52,864 nt of DNA from a virus. Position 1 is the stretch's first letter. Each line of letters opens with the position of its first letter. Below, one piece after another: positions 44,791-52,864 of the stretch. The position numbers were made by a program, and so were the translations under genes. The stretch is from IMG/VR virus record IMGVR_UViG_3300030419_003351, positions 1-52,864 of that record; one strand, 5' to 3'. Below the pieces are notes generated by a model. The model worked only from the letters and a program-made list of their open reading frames with translations, did no database searches and was not told the DNA's origin.

Positions 44791-45120
44791 ATGGCATTTG
44801 TAGAACAAGCACACGTTAATGACATAGGTACCGTTTTTCGGGTTACTGTTTATGATACTACCTCTACAGGTGGATCTGAAGTTGCAGATATAAGCGGTGC
44901 AACTACAAAAACGATAATATTTGGAAGACCTGACGGCACTACGTTCACAAAAAGTGCAGTTTTTACAACTGATGGAACCGATGGAAAAATAGAGTATGCA
45001 TCGGTAGACGGGGATCTTGATAAAGCGGGGACTTGGTCTATTCAGGCGTATGTAGTTACTTCCGCTGGAAATTGGAATAGCTCAATAGGTAACTTTCGTG
45101 TGTTTGAAAATTTATTATAG
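44791..45120 (+). CDS. BppU-like N-terminal domain protein (109 aa)
   Basis: The pattern RVTVYDTTSTGGSEVADISGATTKTIIFGRPDGTTFTKSAVF-TTDGTDGKIEYASVDGDLDKAGTWSIQAYV matches the Ig-like domain of BppU-type baseplate proteins (DUF2479), with the PDGT and DxAGxW landmarks. Such domains attach tail fibres to the tail or head. GGAAAAAAAT lies before the ATG. Short for the family, since only the N-terminal domain is present. Confidence 0.65.
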   Translation: MAFVEQAHVNDIGTVFRVTVYDTTSTGGSEVADISGATTKTIIFGRPDGTTFTKSAVFTTDGTDGKIEYASVDGDLDKAGTWSIQAYVVTSAGNWNSSIGNFRVFENLL

Positions 45121-45130
45121 GTGATACATT

Positions 45131-45634
45131 ATGGCTTGGAACATAGATTTAGTATTAATGCTTAGATCCCTAATAGGGGATTTAGACAAATCAAAATACA
45201 CCAATGAAAGACTAAAGCAAATTCTATCTATTGGTGCATACAATGTAAATAATGAAGCCAGCTTCGTAAATACATACACAATAGATGTTGGTGAAGTTAC
45301 AATTAGCCCAGATCCGCTAGTCAACGATCCTGACTTTTGTACCCTGACAGTTTATAAGTCTGCCTGCATACTTTTAGGTAGCGAGGTTAAAACCGAGTCT
45401 GCTAATGCTATAGCTATTAAAGATGGGCCGTCTTCTATAGACTTGCGTGGTGTAAGCAGTAGCTTATCTTCTATGTATCAAGATCTATGTACCAAGTATG
45501 AAGAAATGATGACAAAATACAGATATGAAAAAGGAAGCGGAAGCGGCACTCCTACTGGTGCTGCCGTACTTAGCCCCTACAGTCCTGCGAGTTGGGGCGT
45601 TGGCTTTAACGATGGTGGACACAGAAACTTCTAA
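45131..45634 (+). CDS. Putative head-tail connector protein (167 aa)
   Basis: The N-terminus MAWNIDLVLMLRSLIGDLDKSKYTNERLKQILSIGAYNVNNEA has the LRxLIxDxDxxKYTDExLxxLL pattern of head-tail connector and gp6-like proteins, with a middle DFCTLTVYKSACILLGSEVKTES and a Gly/Ser-rich tail. These proteins sit under the portal and hold DNA in the head. AGGTGATAC precedes the ATG. Confidence 0.65.
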   Translation: MAWNIDLVLMLRSLIGDLDKSKYTNERLKQILSIGAYNVNNEASFVNTYTIDVGEVTISPDPLVNDPDFCTLTVYKSACILLGSEVKTESANAIAIKDGPSSIDLRGVSSSLSSMYQDLCTKYEEMMTKYRYEKGSGSGTPTGAAVLSPYSPASWGVGFNDGGHRNF

Positions 45635-45663
45635 TTAAATAAAATTTAACTGGAGAAAGTAAA

Positions 45664-45903
45664 ATGGCAGTCGTACAAAAAATAAAATCCGGAAATTCTC
45701 AACCCGCTGGTGGGCGTGCTATTACCAGTATCGCCGGTGCTAGAGGATTAGCCGCTACTGAATGGAATACTTCTAAGAACACTCAAGAACCTTGGCTTAG
45801 TACACCGGTTCCTTCTAGCATTATTGATCAGCCAATCGCTGATATAAATGGAAAACTGGACGCTAGATTCGACAGCCCAGATCCAAGTATCTGCTGTAGC
45901 TAG
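45664..45903 (+). CDS. Small hypothetical protein in neck region (79 aa)
   Basis: CTGGAG precedes the ATG. MAVVQKIKSGNSQPAGGRAITSIAGARGLAATEWNTSKNT is Gly/Ser/Thr-rich with low complexity, ending in ARFDSPDPSICCS. It sits between the connector and zinc-motif genes, in the head-completion region. No known family. Confidence 0.55.
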   Translation: MAVVQKIKSGNSQPAGGRAITSIAGARGLAATEWNTSKNTQEPWLSTPVPSSIIDQPIADINGKLDARFDSPDPSICCS

Positions 45904-45912
45904 GAGCTTTAG

Positions 45913-46428
45913 ATGGCTATCAACATACCTAGTAGCGTTTTCACCACATACAACGAAGCTGTTCTTTTGTTTACGAGAACGGCTACGTTAGTTTATCCCG
46001 AGAAAAAAGAAGATTGCCCTAACTGTATCTTAGATACAATGGGTACTAGAACAAGGTCTATTAGTAGATATCAGCCCGGAGGCCCGTACCCTTTTGAGCG
46101 TGGAATGCCTTGTCCGTATTGTAATGGACAAGGGTATAAGGCAATAGAGACTACAGAGGATATAACCCTAAGAATATACTGGGATAGAAAGTTCTGGGTT
46201 GATATAGGTGCGTCCATAGACATTCCAGATGGTGGTATACAAACTATATCTTACATGACAGATCTAGATAAGATTAAAAAATGTAAGTATATGATACCAA
46301 AATACGATGGCATTGAAAACTATGATACTAGTGCTAAGTATGAAAAAGCAGGTTCTTCATATCCACAGGGCTTTAAGCAAAATGAAACAAAATATGTGGT
46401 TACCTTTTGGAAGAGAATGAATGGTTAA
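45913..46428 (+). CDS. Neck protein with DnaJ-like zinc motif (171 aa)
   Basis: CPNC (residues 37-40) and CPYCNGQGYK (about 66-75) give four cysteines with a CxxCxGxG like DnaJ zinc-finger repeats, separated by about 26 residues. The rest is beta-rich (EDITLRIYWDRKFWVDIGASIDIPDGGIQTISYM). Phage proteins of this type occur between connector and tail-terminator genes. The start is right after a short spacer; it overlaps the next gene by eight bases. Confidence 0.6.
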   Translation: MAINIPSSVFTTYNEAVLLFTRTATLVYPEKKEDCPNCILDTMGTRTRSISRYQPGGPYPFERGMPCPYCNGQGYKAIETTEDITLRIYWDRKFWVDIGASIDIPDGGIQTISYMTDLDKIKKCKYMIPKYDGIENYDTSAKYEKAGSSYPQGFKQNETKYVVTFWKRMNG

Positions 46429-47026
46429 GATAACACTAGTAGATAGCATTAGAGAAGTCCAAGAGAAGGTAACAAAAGCCTTAGCTAAGGATATGAATCA
46501 GAGACTAAACCGGGCCGCTAAGAATTTAGAACAAAGAATTAAGCCAATTTTAGAGGGTGCATTATACTCCAGCCCAGAAATAGGCTCGCTTTCCGGAGGA
46601 ACTCTAGCGGCTGAATTTGGTTTAGAGTCCGATCCTACCGGCAGCTTGGTGCGAGCTATTGTTGCGTCTATAGAAGTTAGGGTTAGTAAAGCCACCCCTA
46701 AAAGTCTCGGTGGATTCGAGTTGGTGATGCAGCCTACTAACTTTAACAATTTATTAGGATTAAGCGTAGCCGAACAGCCAGTAAGGGGAGGCTCGATACC
46801 TTGGCTAAGATGGTTACTAACCGCAGGGGATACGGTCATTATTAGAAATTTCGGTGTGGAGTATGGCCCATACGGTAGAACTGGAGAAGCTAGAATGGTG
46901 CCAGATTTTGCACCATATAAGGTGAATAGCATGTACTCAGGGACTGCGGAAAATAATTTTATAACTAGAGCAGCCAGTAGAGTTAGCAGTCAAATTGAAT
47001 ATGAAATGAAGAAGGCAATCCAATAA
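46421..47026 (+). CDS. Putative tail-completion/neck protein (201 aa)
   Basis: A helical N-terminus (REVQEKVTKALAKDMNQRLNRAAKNLEQRIKPILEGALYSSPEIGSL) is followed by a beta-rich core and WLRWLLTAGDTVIIRNFGVEYGPYGRTG. This arrangement is like HK97 gp10-type and tail-completion proteins, which act between the neck and the tail tube. It overlaps the zinc-motif gene. Assignment from position and pattern. Confidence 0.5.
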   Translation: MVKITLVDSIREVQEKVTKALAKDMNQRLNRAAKNLEQRIKPILEGALYSSPEIGSLSGGTLAAEFGLESDPTGSLVRAIVASIEVRVSKATPKSLGGFELVMQPTNFNNLLGLSVAEQPVRGGSIPWLRWLLTAGDTVIIRNFGVEYGPYGRTGEARMVPDFAPYKVNSMYSGTAENNFITRAASRVSSQIEYEMKKAIQ

Positions 47027-47041
47027 CAAGGAATACTAAAT

Positions 47042-48013
47042 ATGGTAGGTAAACCTAATACAAAATTAAGATTCCCTTCTGGCGTCAAGGCTAGTGACGC
47101 TAGTCTAACAGAAATATTGATGGAAAACTTTGTTGGCTTCTATGATTGGGGCTTGTTGGATGCTGGTCAATACTACAATATACACGCACCACAATCAGGC
47201 ATATACGGAGGAGATAGGCATAAGTTAAGAATCGTTGATGATCCTAATTATTCTTCGGGGCAGATTTGGGAGGGGTATCGTCAGAATTGGGTTTGGGAAG
47301 GTAGTGGTAATATAGATGGCACTACAGAGCAACCTATTGATATCTCTGGCGTTTATGTAGACAGCACATTCTATGCAACAGGAAATGTAACAAAGCCGTT
47401 TTATATAGATTATACTAATGGTAGGGTTATATTTGACTCATCTGTCCCATCTACGAGTTCTGTTCATTTAGAATATAGCCATAAGGCCGTTCAGGTTGTA
47501 CCAGCAAAAGGCGTTCCTTGGTTTAGACAGATACAGCAAGGATCTTTTAGAAGCGACAAGGGTTTCCAAGTTGCCGCATCAGGTGGTTGGGCACAGCTTG
47601 GACAGACCAGAGTACAACTCCCCGCTCTGGCCGTAGAGGTTGTTCCTGCTACATCGTTAAAACCATATGCGTTAGGCGGTGGTCAATGGGTCCATAGTGA
47701 TATAGTATTTTACGTCCTTGCCGAACAACATTGGGAATGTACGAATTTAATGGATATAGTTATCCATCAAAACGACAGAAGCCTTGATTTATTTGACCCT
47801 ACTCAGGTAGGATTATCCGGTGCTTTTCCATTTAACTATAGAAATGAACTAGTTGGACACGCTAATCCTAGTGGTTTATACCCTAATTTAGTGGCTAATT
47901 ATCATTATAAAAGATGTTGGGTTTTTGACTCTAAAGGTGCTGGTGTTACACAATTAACCCCAGAATTATATATTGGAACAGCACGCTGTACAACCGAAGT
48001 TAAACCCATATAA
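47042..48013 (+). CDS. Tail- or neck-associated protein (323 aa)
   Basis: GGAATACTAA precedes the ATG. The protein (MVGKPNTKLRFPSGVKASDASLTEILMENFVGFYDWGLLDAGQYYNIHAPQSG...) is beta-rich with WGLLDAGQYYN, RVIFDSSVPSTSSVHLEYSHKAVQVVP and PALAVEVVPA segments. Located just before the tail tube. A tail terminator or baseplate-like hub is possible but I see no decisive motif. Confidence 0.55.
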   Translation: MVGKPNTKLRFPSGVKASDASLTEILMENFVGFYDWGLLDAGQYYNIHAPQSGIYGGDRHKLRIVDDPNYSSGQIWEGYRQNWVWEGSGNIDGTTEQPIDISGVYVDSTFYATGNVTKPFYIDYTNGRVIFDSSVPSTSSVHLEYSHKAVQVVPAKGVPWFRQIQQGSFRSDKGFQVAASGGWAQLGQTRVQLPALAVEVVPATSLKPYALGGGQWVHSDIVFYVLAEQHWECTNLMDIVIHQNDRSLDLFDPTQVGLSGAFPFNYRNELVGHANPSGLYPNLVANYHYKRCWVFDSKGAGVTQLTPELYIGTARCTTEVKPI

Positions 48014-48021
48014 TGCTATTT

Positions 48022-48030
48022 TTGTGTATA
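48022..48030 (+). promoter_or_regulatory. Late promoter motif TTGTGTATA, copy 4
   Basis: TTGTGTATA followed by AGATAACG, 46 bases before the tail tube gene, with a 40-base leader ending in AGGAGAATTTCA. Confidence 0.65.
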
Positions 48031-48075
48031 AGATAACGCCCTTTACCAGAGGACAATCATACTAGGAGAATTTCA

Positions 48076-49107
48076 ATGGCAAGAAATAATAGAATATTTT
48101 ATGCCTGTCAAGCTGTGATCATTATGAAAACCGGCCACACTGTTTCAAGTGATGGATCGAATATCGTACGTGGTCTACAGAGTATAGGCATGAATTCAAA
48201 TTTCACGCTTGACCAAGTGTTTGAAATTGGCCAGTTGGAGATTTATGAAAATATCGAAGACGTTGCCGATATCGAAGTTTCGCTTGAGAAAGTTATCGAC
48301 GGTGAAAAGCTTATTTACAACCTAGCTAGTAATGGCACCTGTAAAACCAGCATTGTTGCCGCATCTAAAAACAGAAGTGATGTCTACGTTGCTATCTTTG
48401 ATGATAGTCAAGACAACGCTACTGGTATTCCTCTCAACGTATGCTGGAACTCGGGGATGTATACATCTTCCGTTTCCTATAGCTACAGTGTAGATGGAAG
48501 TGCTACAGAATCTGTTACCCTTGTTGGTAATGACCGGTTCTGGAACGCTGACCCTGCAAGAGGTGCTGGCGATGGTACTGCAAAAGACAGATGGGGTACG
48601 ACGCCCGGAACTGCACCTACCACAGGTAAATTCGACGGTACCGACTCACCAAGCTCTGGTGTTGTTCGACGTGTAGACGTTGACCTTGAAGGTTCAAGTC
48701 TACCAAGTATCGTTAAGTCTCAACTTGGAGATGACGCTACTGGTCTTGGTGGTGGTTACCATGTTCAAAGTATCAGCGTTAGTGCTGACTTTGGTCAGGA
48801 AAACATTACAGAACTGGGTCGATTCTCACCTTATGCTCGTTATGCTACCTTCCCAATCGAAGTTACTTGCGAGTTTGAAGTGATGGCTACGTCTGGTGAC
48901 CTGCAAACTGTTTCTGGTGTTGGTACTAACCTATCAAACGAAACTATCCTAATCAAGGATACTGCCGGTACTCAGCTTGACCTTAAGGCTAAGAACAAGC
49001 TTTCTTCTGTTTCTTACTCTGGTGGAGACACTGGTGGTGGAAACGCAACTGTCACTTATTCATATAGTAACTTTAACGGTCTGACCGTTATTGATGGTGG
49101 TGGTTAA
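48076..49107 (+). CDS. Putative major tail tube protein (343 aa)
   Basis: MARNNRIFYACQAVIIMKTGHTVSSDGSNIVRGLQSIGMNSNFTLDQVFEIGQLEIYENIEDVADIEVSLEKVIDG has the early beta-hairpin and QSIGM..N(F/L)xxxQVFEIGQLEIYE-type start found in long tail tube proteins. Later repeats such as FSVSYSGGDTGGGNATVTYSYSNFNGLTVIDGGG suit the beta sandwich of a tube. It has its own late promoter, as expected for a highly expressed gene, and stands two genes before the chaperone-like region and tape measure. Confidence 0.6.
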   Translation: MARNNRIFYACQAVIIMKTGHTVSSDGSNIVRGLQSIGMNSNFTLDQVFEIGQLEIYENIEDVADIEVSLEKVIDGEKLIYNLASNGTCKTSIVAASKNRSDVYVAIFDDSQDNATGIPLNVCWNSGMYTSSVSYSYSVDGSATESVTLVGNDRFWNADPARGAGDGTAKDRWGTTPGTAPTTGKFDGTDSPSSGVVRRVDVDLEGSSLPSIVKSQLGDDATGLGGGYHVQSISVSADFGQENITELGRFSPYARYATFPIEVTCEFEVMATSGDLQTVSGVGTNLSNETILIKDTAGTQLDLKAKNKLSSVSYSGGDTGGGNATVTYSYSNFNGLTVIDGGG

Positions 49108-49133
49108 TAGATAACTTTTTCGGGAACTAGGAT

Positions 49134-50186
49134 TTGGACGATATTTATTATGAAAAAGTTCTGAATAGAATAATACAAGGTCGTCTTCGCATTAAGCTGG
49201 GCGATCTTGTTTTATATATTTACGAACCTTCTAACGACTTAAAAGAAGAATCATTTGATGTTTATGATGAGGCACTAAAAATTGCCTACTTCAACGGATG
49301 TTATGTGCAAAGAGAAGTCGATGAGCTTTTAATAGATTTTGATTTCTGGAATCCTATTGATGAGCAAAGGCTAAAAGATCTAGAAGATAATCAACTTGAG
49401 GACGCCAAAGTAGAGGCGTATAGAAACTTTTTTGATAAAAGAAAACTGTCAACAATAAAAAGAAAGATTAGACGCATAGAGTCAGATATATACGGACTAA
49501 GAGCTAAAAAGAAACAACTCGATCATTTGACTTGCGATAGTATAGCCGCTTTTACGAGAAGGGTGTGGTTATTTGAACGGTGTACAAAAAACAAAGATAA
49601 TGAACCTTATGATTTTAAACAGATCTCTGTGAGTAGGGTATTGGACCTATATGCTGAAAATCAGATACCTGTAGACGTTCTAAGAAAAATAGCCAGATCA
49701 GAACCTTGGAGATCTATGTGGGCAACATCAAGAAAAAGAGGAAATGCTTTTAAAGGTAATTCTTGTGATTTTAATGACCTACAGCTAGGATTATCTTCTT
49801 GGACAATAATGTACGAAAACCTATCTGAAAACCCAGATCAACCTAAAGACGAAATAATAGAAGATGACGATTGTTTAGACGGTTGGTTTATATTAGAGAA
49901 ACGAAAACGAGAAAAAGAAAAGAAAGAAAAAGAAGTTGAGGATCTTTTGCAAAATCCCAAGATAGCTAATTCACAAGAAGTATTTTTAATGGCTAACAAT
50001 CAACAACAAGCGAAGGATATTATGTCACTTAATGATGTGCATGGACAAAATATCATACGACAACGTAATCAACAGATAGCGAACCACGAGGGGGATATGC
50101 ACTTTAAAGATCTAAAGGATGTCCATCAGGACAGAATGATTAACGCTGCCCAATCTAATATAGCAGCAACAAAAAGGAGGAATTAG
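49134..50186 (+). CDS. Helical tail-region protein, TTG start (350 aa)
   Basis: The first codon is TTG (49134); no ATG in frame lies before the middle of the gene, and GGGA and AGGA lie upstream. The protein is strongly charged and helical (KLSTIKRKIRRIESDIYGLRAKKKQ, KRKREKEKKEKEVEDLL) with a C-terminal glutamine- and asparagine-rich part (NNQQQAKDI, NIIRQRNQQIANHEG). It lies between the tail tube and tape measure, where tail-assembly chaperones are encoded, but I see no slippery frameshift site. Function inferred. Confidence 0.5.
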   Translation: MDDIYYEKVLNRIIQGRLRIKLGDLVLYIYEPSNDLKEESFDVYDEALKIAYFNGCYVQREVDELLIDFDFWNPIDEQRLKDLEDNQLEDAKVEAYRNFFDKRKLSTIKRKIRRIESDIYGLRAKKKQLDHLTCDSIAAFTRRVWLFERCTKNKDNEPYDFKQISVSRVLDLYAENQIPVDVLRKIARSEPWRSMWATSRKRGNAFKGNSCDFNDLQLGLSSWTIMYENLSENPDQPKDEIIEDDDCLDGWFILEKRKREKEKKEKEVEDLLQNPKIANSQEVFLMANNQQQAKDIMSLNDVHGQNIIRQRNQQIANHEGDMHFKDLKDVHQDRMINAAQSNIAATKRRN

Positions 50187-50191
50187 GAAAA

Positions 50192-50593
50192 ATGACAGAA
50201 GACGAAAACTATAACGCTTTTCTTCAAAAGTCTCTAAGCTTAAAACGGGTTAGGGAAGAAAGAAGTAAGGAAGTATCTAAGGATACTTTGTTTAGGGCTG
50301 CAAAAAAGAAAATTCAAACCACTATGATAGGTGCTTTATCTACATTAGAAGAGGGGTTCGGTTTCTTGTGGGGCTTTAACGAAAGTGGCGAGGAGTTATC
50401 TCAGGAGCAACAGCACCTTAAAGATATTTATGATGAAGTGCGTGCAAAAATACTAGATAGAGGCAACACGCAAATTAGGAACTTAGAAGCTGAGTTCGCT
50501 CAGTACGAAATAACATCTAAAAGACATAATTACAGCATTCCGGTTAAAAGTACCGACAATTCTTTAAAAGGAGAAGAAAAAAATGACGGATAG
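50192..50593 (+). CDS. Tail-region helical protein (133 aa)
   Basis: AGGAGGAATTAGGAAAA precedes the ATG. The protein is helical and charged (LSLKRVREERSKEVSKDTLFRAAKKKIQTTMIGALSTLEEGFGFLWGFNESGEELSQEQQHL). The FLWGF patch and the Glu-rich helix suggest assembly. Between tube and tape measure, overlapping the next gene, so possibly a tail-assembly chaperone. Confidence 0.55.
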   Translation: MTEDENYNAFLQKSLSLKRVREERSKEVSKDTLFRAAKKKIQTTMIGALSTLEEGFGFLWGFNESGEELSQEQQHLKDIYDEVRAKILDRGNTQIRNLEAEFAQYEITSKRHNYSIPVKSTDNSLKGEEKNDG

Positions 50594-51578
50594 AATTATC
50601 GAAAGTAAAAACACAGATGGAAAAGAAGTTAAGGTTAAGCTCAAAACTCCCGGACCATCAGAATATAGAGACTCTCAAGTAGAGTATAACAAAGCATTTA
50701 GATCGGCCCTAGATTCTGGTGCTCTTCTCAGGCAGAAACTTTCTGATTATATGACAGAGCAGGGAATATGGAGCGAAGAAAAGCAAAAAAAGAATGACGA
50801 ATTTGTGGAAAAAATTAATGCTAAAGAGGAAATGCTAAAAATTGGCGGTATTAAATTAAGTGAAGCGAAAGAAATAGCACTGGAGCTTAGGGGTTTACGT
50901 GTTCGGTTTAGAGATTTTCTTGCTGAAAGAAATGCGTTAGATCAGAATTCCGCTGAAGGTCAGGCTGATAACGCCAGATTTAGCGAGCTTGTTAGACTTT
51001 GTATGCTTAATCCAAATACCAATAAACCCTATTTTCCCACGCAGGAAGATTACGATAAATCAGCAGATCAACCTTGGGTTGTAGAGGCTGCTGGTGAGTT
51101 GGCTGGTATGATTTATGGTTTAGATCCTAATTACGACAACAAGCTTGAAGAGAATAAGTTTCTCAAAGAATTTGAGTTTGTAAATGATGATCTTCGTCTT
51201 GTCAATGATGATGGGCATCTGGTTGACACCGAAGGAAAGCTGATTGATGAAGACCATAGATTTGTTGCTTATCACACGGATGAAGGCTACAAAAATCAGG
51301 ATGTTGAAGATCGTTACTATGTGAATAGGGATGGTGAAGAGGTTATCAAAATAGAGGATGAAGACGGCTCTGTTACTTGGGTCAAGAAGTCTATGGCCGA
51401 AAGAAAGCCTTTCTTGGACGATAGTGGAAAGCCTGTAATAGTGGCAAAGAAAGAAGATGCCGAAGATGAAAAAGACTTAGTTTCTGAAGATAAAGCTGCG
51501 GCTGAGGAAAAAACTGCCTCAAAGCCTAAAAGAAGGAGAAAAAGTACTAAGACAGAAACTGACTCAGAAACCACTTAA
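50583..51578 (+). CDS. Tail-region acidic protein with repeats (331 aa)
   Basis: GGAG lies close before the ATG. The N-terminal half is helical (KVKLKTPGPSEYRDSQVEYNKAFRSAL...). Then come acidic, beta-type turns with a short repeat (LVNDDGHLVDTEGKLIDEDHRFVAYHTDEGYKNQDVEDRYYVNRDGEE) and a Glu/Lys-rich tail ending KPKRRRKSTKTETDSE. Its position directly before the tape measure promoter suggests a tail assembly or tip protein; function unproven. Confidence 0.6.
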   Translation: MTDRIIESKNTDGKEVKVKLKTPGPSEYRDSQVEYNKAFRSALDSGALLRQKLSDYMTEQGIWSEEKQKKNDEFVEKINAKEEMLKIGGIKLSEAKEIALELRGLRVRFRDFLAERNALDQNSAEGQADNARFSELVRLCMLNPNTNKPYFPTQEDYDKSADQPWVVEAAGELAGMIYGLDPNYDNKLEENKFLKEFEFVNDDLRLVNDDGHLVDTEGKLIDEDHRFVAYHTDEGYKNQDVEDRYYVNRDGEEVIKIEDEDGSVTWVKKSMAERKPFLDDSGKPVIVAKKEDAEDEKDLVSEDKAAAEEKTASKPKRRRKSTKTETDSETT

Positions 51579-51587
51579 TTGTGTATA
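51579..51587 (+). promoter_or_regulatory. Late promoter motif TTGTGTATA, copy 5
   Basis: Begins at the T following the previous stop codon; the tape measure start is 60 bases further. A stem (51594-51599 with 51614-51619) sits in the leader. Confidence 0.65.
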
Positions 51588-51593
51588 AAGATG

Positions 51594-51619
51594 GGGAAAT
51601 TCCTTGGGGTGGGTTTCCC
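51594..51619 (+). other. Leader hairpin before the tape measure gene
   Basis: GGGAAA pairs with TTTCCC around a GC-rich 14-base loop, followed by TATTCTTTAG. It lies after the late motif, so it could be a leader structure or an attenuator rather than the terminator of the preceding gene. Confidence 0.45.
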
Positions 51620-51647
51620 TATTCTTTAGATCAAAAGAAGGTAGACA

Positions 51648-52864
51648 ATGGCAGGTTTTAATTTAACGGCACAGTTACAGCTTCAGGCACCTACAAATAC
51701 ACAACAGGTAGTATCTCAGATACAAAAAAGCCTAAAAAACGTAAATGTTAATCTGAATATTCAGGCTAATAATCGTGCTATCGCTGCTGCCAATAAGCAG
51801 CTTAGTGGTGTAAATAAAGCCGCCCAAAACTCCTCCAGATCTATAAGTACCCTAAACAGAAACCTCAGTGAAGCTGCCCGTAGATTTAGTGTTATAACTA
51901 TAGCTACGGGTACTTTCATTTCTCTAGCTAGAGCGATTAAAAATTCTATTGGTGCCGCAATCCAGTTTGAAAGAGAGCTTGTTAAGATATCTCAGGTTAC
52001 TGGAACTTCTGTTGGTCAGCTAGGTGGCTTATCAAAAGAAGTAACTAAACTATCTACAAATCTAGGCGTTGCTAACCAAAGCCTTTTAGAAACAGCCAGA
52101 GTTCTTTCTCAGGCCGGTTTATCTGCTGTTAAAACCAAACAGGCACTTGAGGTTCTGGCTAATACTACTTTAGCACCTAGTTTTGATAATATCATCGACA
52201 CGACAGAGGGTGCTATTGCTATTCTTAATCAGTTTGGTCGAGAAGCCGCCAAGACTGGTCAAGACATTAAATTCTTGGAGCAAAGCTTAGATGCCATCAA
52301 TGCTGTTTCTAAGAACTTTGCGGTTGAGTCTGCTGACTTAATTGCTACGATTAGACGTACTGGTGGTGTGTTCCAAGCTGCTGGTGGTAATCTTAAAGAA
52401 CTGATAGCGTTGTTCACATCTGTTAGACAGACAACTCGTGAATCTGCTGAGACTATTGCTACTGGTTTTAGAACCATCTTTACCAGATTACAAAGAGCAG
52501 AAACTATCGACGCTCTTAAAGAGCTTGGTATAGCCTTGACCGATGCCGAGGGCAAGTTTGTTGGGCCAATGAAAGCTATCGAAGCACTTTCTGTTGGTTT
52601 GGCGGGGTTAGATCCGAAAGATGTTAGATTTAATGAGATCGTGGAACAGCTTGGTGGTTTCCGTCAAATTGGTAAAGTGATTCCTCTTCTCAAGCAGTAC
52701 AGTGTCGCACAACAGGCGTTAGCTATTGCAAATAACTCTGCTGGATCTACAGCTAAAGACGCTCAAACAGCCCAGCAGTCACTTGCGGTACAGTTCTCCA
52801 AAGTTAGAGAACAGTTCGACGCTTTAATGCGTAAGTTTGCAGATAGTGAGACATTTAGAAGTCT
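51648..52864 (+). CDS. Tape measure protein, 5' part, cut by window edge
   Basis: The frame is open from the ATG at 51648 (GAAGG upstream) to the window end, about 405 residues. The N-terminus (MAGFNLTAQLQLQAPTNTQQVVSQIQKSLKNVNVNLNIQ...) has the TMP-type helix and QL.....L..VN pattern; a hydrophobic segment (FSVITIATGTFISLARAIKNSIGAAIQFE) at about 80-110 follows, then ISQVTGTSVGQLGGLSKEVTKLSTNLGV, the TP901 core (TMP_3 type) tape measure domain: QAGLSAVKTKQALEVLANTTLAP and FGREAAKTGQDI. Tape measures set tail length and are injected. It follows tail-region genes and is the largest expected gene, so it will continue beyond the window. Confidence 0.85.
   Translation, partial: MAGFNLTAQLQLQAPTNTQQVVSQIQKSLKNVNVNLNIQANNRAIAAANKQLSGVNKAAQNSSRSISTLNRNLSEAARRFSVITIATGTFISLARAIKNSIGAAIQFERELVKISQVTGTSVGQLGGLSKEVTKLSTNLGVANQSLLETARVLSQAGLSAVKTKQALEVLANTTLAPSFDNIIDTTEGAIAILNQFGREAAKTGQDIKFLEQSLDAINAVSKNFAVESADLIATIRRTGGVFQAAGGNLKELIALFTSVRQTTRESAETIATGFRTIFTRLQRAETIDALKELGIALTDAEGKFVGPMKAIEALSVGLAGLDPKDVRFNEIVEQLGGFRQIGKVIPLLKQYSVAQQALAIANNSAGSTAKDAQTAQQSLAVQFSKVREQFDALMRKFADSETFRS

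Noticed and set aside
48494-48883. Plus-strand frames inside the tail tube gene
   Set aside because: They overlap the tube gene in other frames and have no ribosome site.
1-52864. Integrase, lysogeny repressor, attachment sites, insertion sequences
   Set aside because: None seen in this window, so no temperate or mobile feature can be claimed.

Overview
The window is a contiguous piece of a tailed double-stranded DNA phage (class Caudoviricetes), with no host chromosomal genes, integrase or CI-like repressor in view. It is AT-rich and uses standard bacterial start and stop codons, Shine-Dalgarno sites and sigma-70 type promoters, so the host is a bacterium. An uncultured, probably aquatic phage is my inference, from the style of the fibre and sugar genes. 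The order portal, protease/scaffold, decoration protein, major capsid protein, neck genes, tail tube, tape measure, with no recognisable sheath gene before the tube, suggests a long non-contractile tail.

Layout. (1) 1-18,760, minus strand except one island: about fifty mostly tiny early/accessory genes in short units. At least 24 near-consensus sigma-70 promoters are recognisable, and almost all carry a conserved CGATA inside the spacer. Recognisable products are an rIIA-like GHKL protein, a HAD phosphatase, a membrane-anchored thioredoxin-fold protein, a DUF932 protein, a gp88-family protein, and many zinc-ribbon, acidic or single-span membrane microproteins. Between them lie two promoter-driven transcripts without convincing genes (one tRNA-like, one structured RNA), a 60-bp tandem repeat, a dispersed GC-rich repeat and several intrinsic terminators. 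(2) 5,960-7,133, plus strand: a two-gene membrane-protein island with its own promoter and a 320-base leader. (3) 18,943 to the end, plus strand: the late region, opening with a small sigma-70 region-2-like protein, then packaging genes, nucleases, ClpP-like protease, capsid genes, a fibre module with a 2,500-residue fibre, sugar-modification enzymes, neck and tail genes, and the start of the tape measure.

How it fits together. The early region looks built for host-polymerase transcription immediately after infection. The late region carries a nine-base motif, TTGTGTATA, at the head of transcription units (18,943; 25,853; 31,910; 48,022; 51,579, with variants at 28,775 and 44,741). One copy sits just after the terminator that closes the capsid operon. 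The small sigma-like gene heads the late block, so I propose a T4 gp55-like late switch: the phage sigma redirects host polymerase to TTGTGTATA.

Sugar- and lipid-type enzymes (GDP-mannose 4,6-dehydratase, membrane di-iron hydroxylase, two DxD glycosyltransferase-like proteins, a phosphoribosyltransferase-HAD fusion and a cytidylyltransferase) are threaded through the structural genes. They may modify virion or host-surface glycans. All functional names come from reading motifs by eye; no database search was done.
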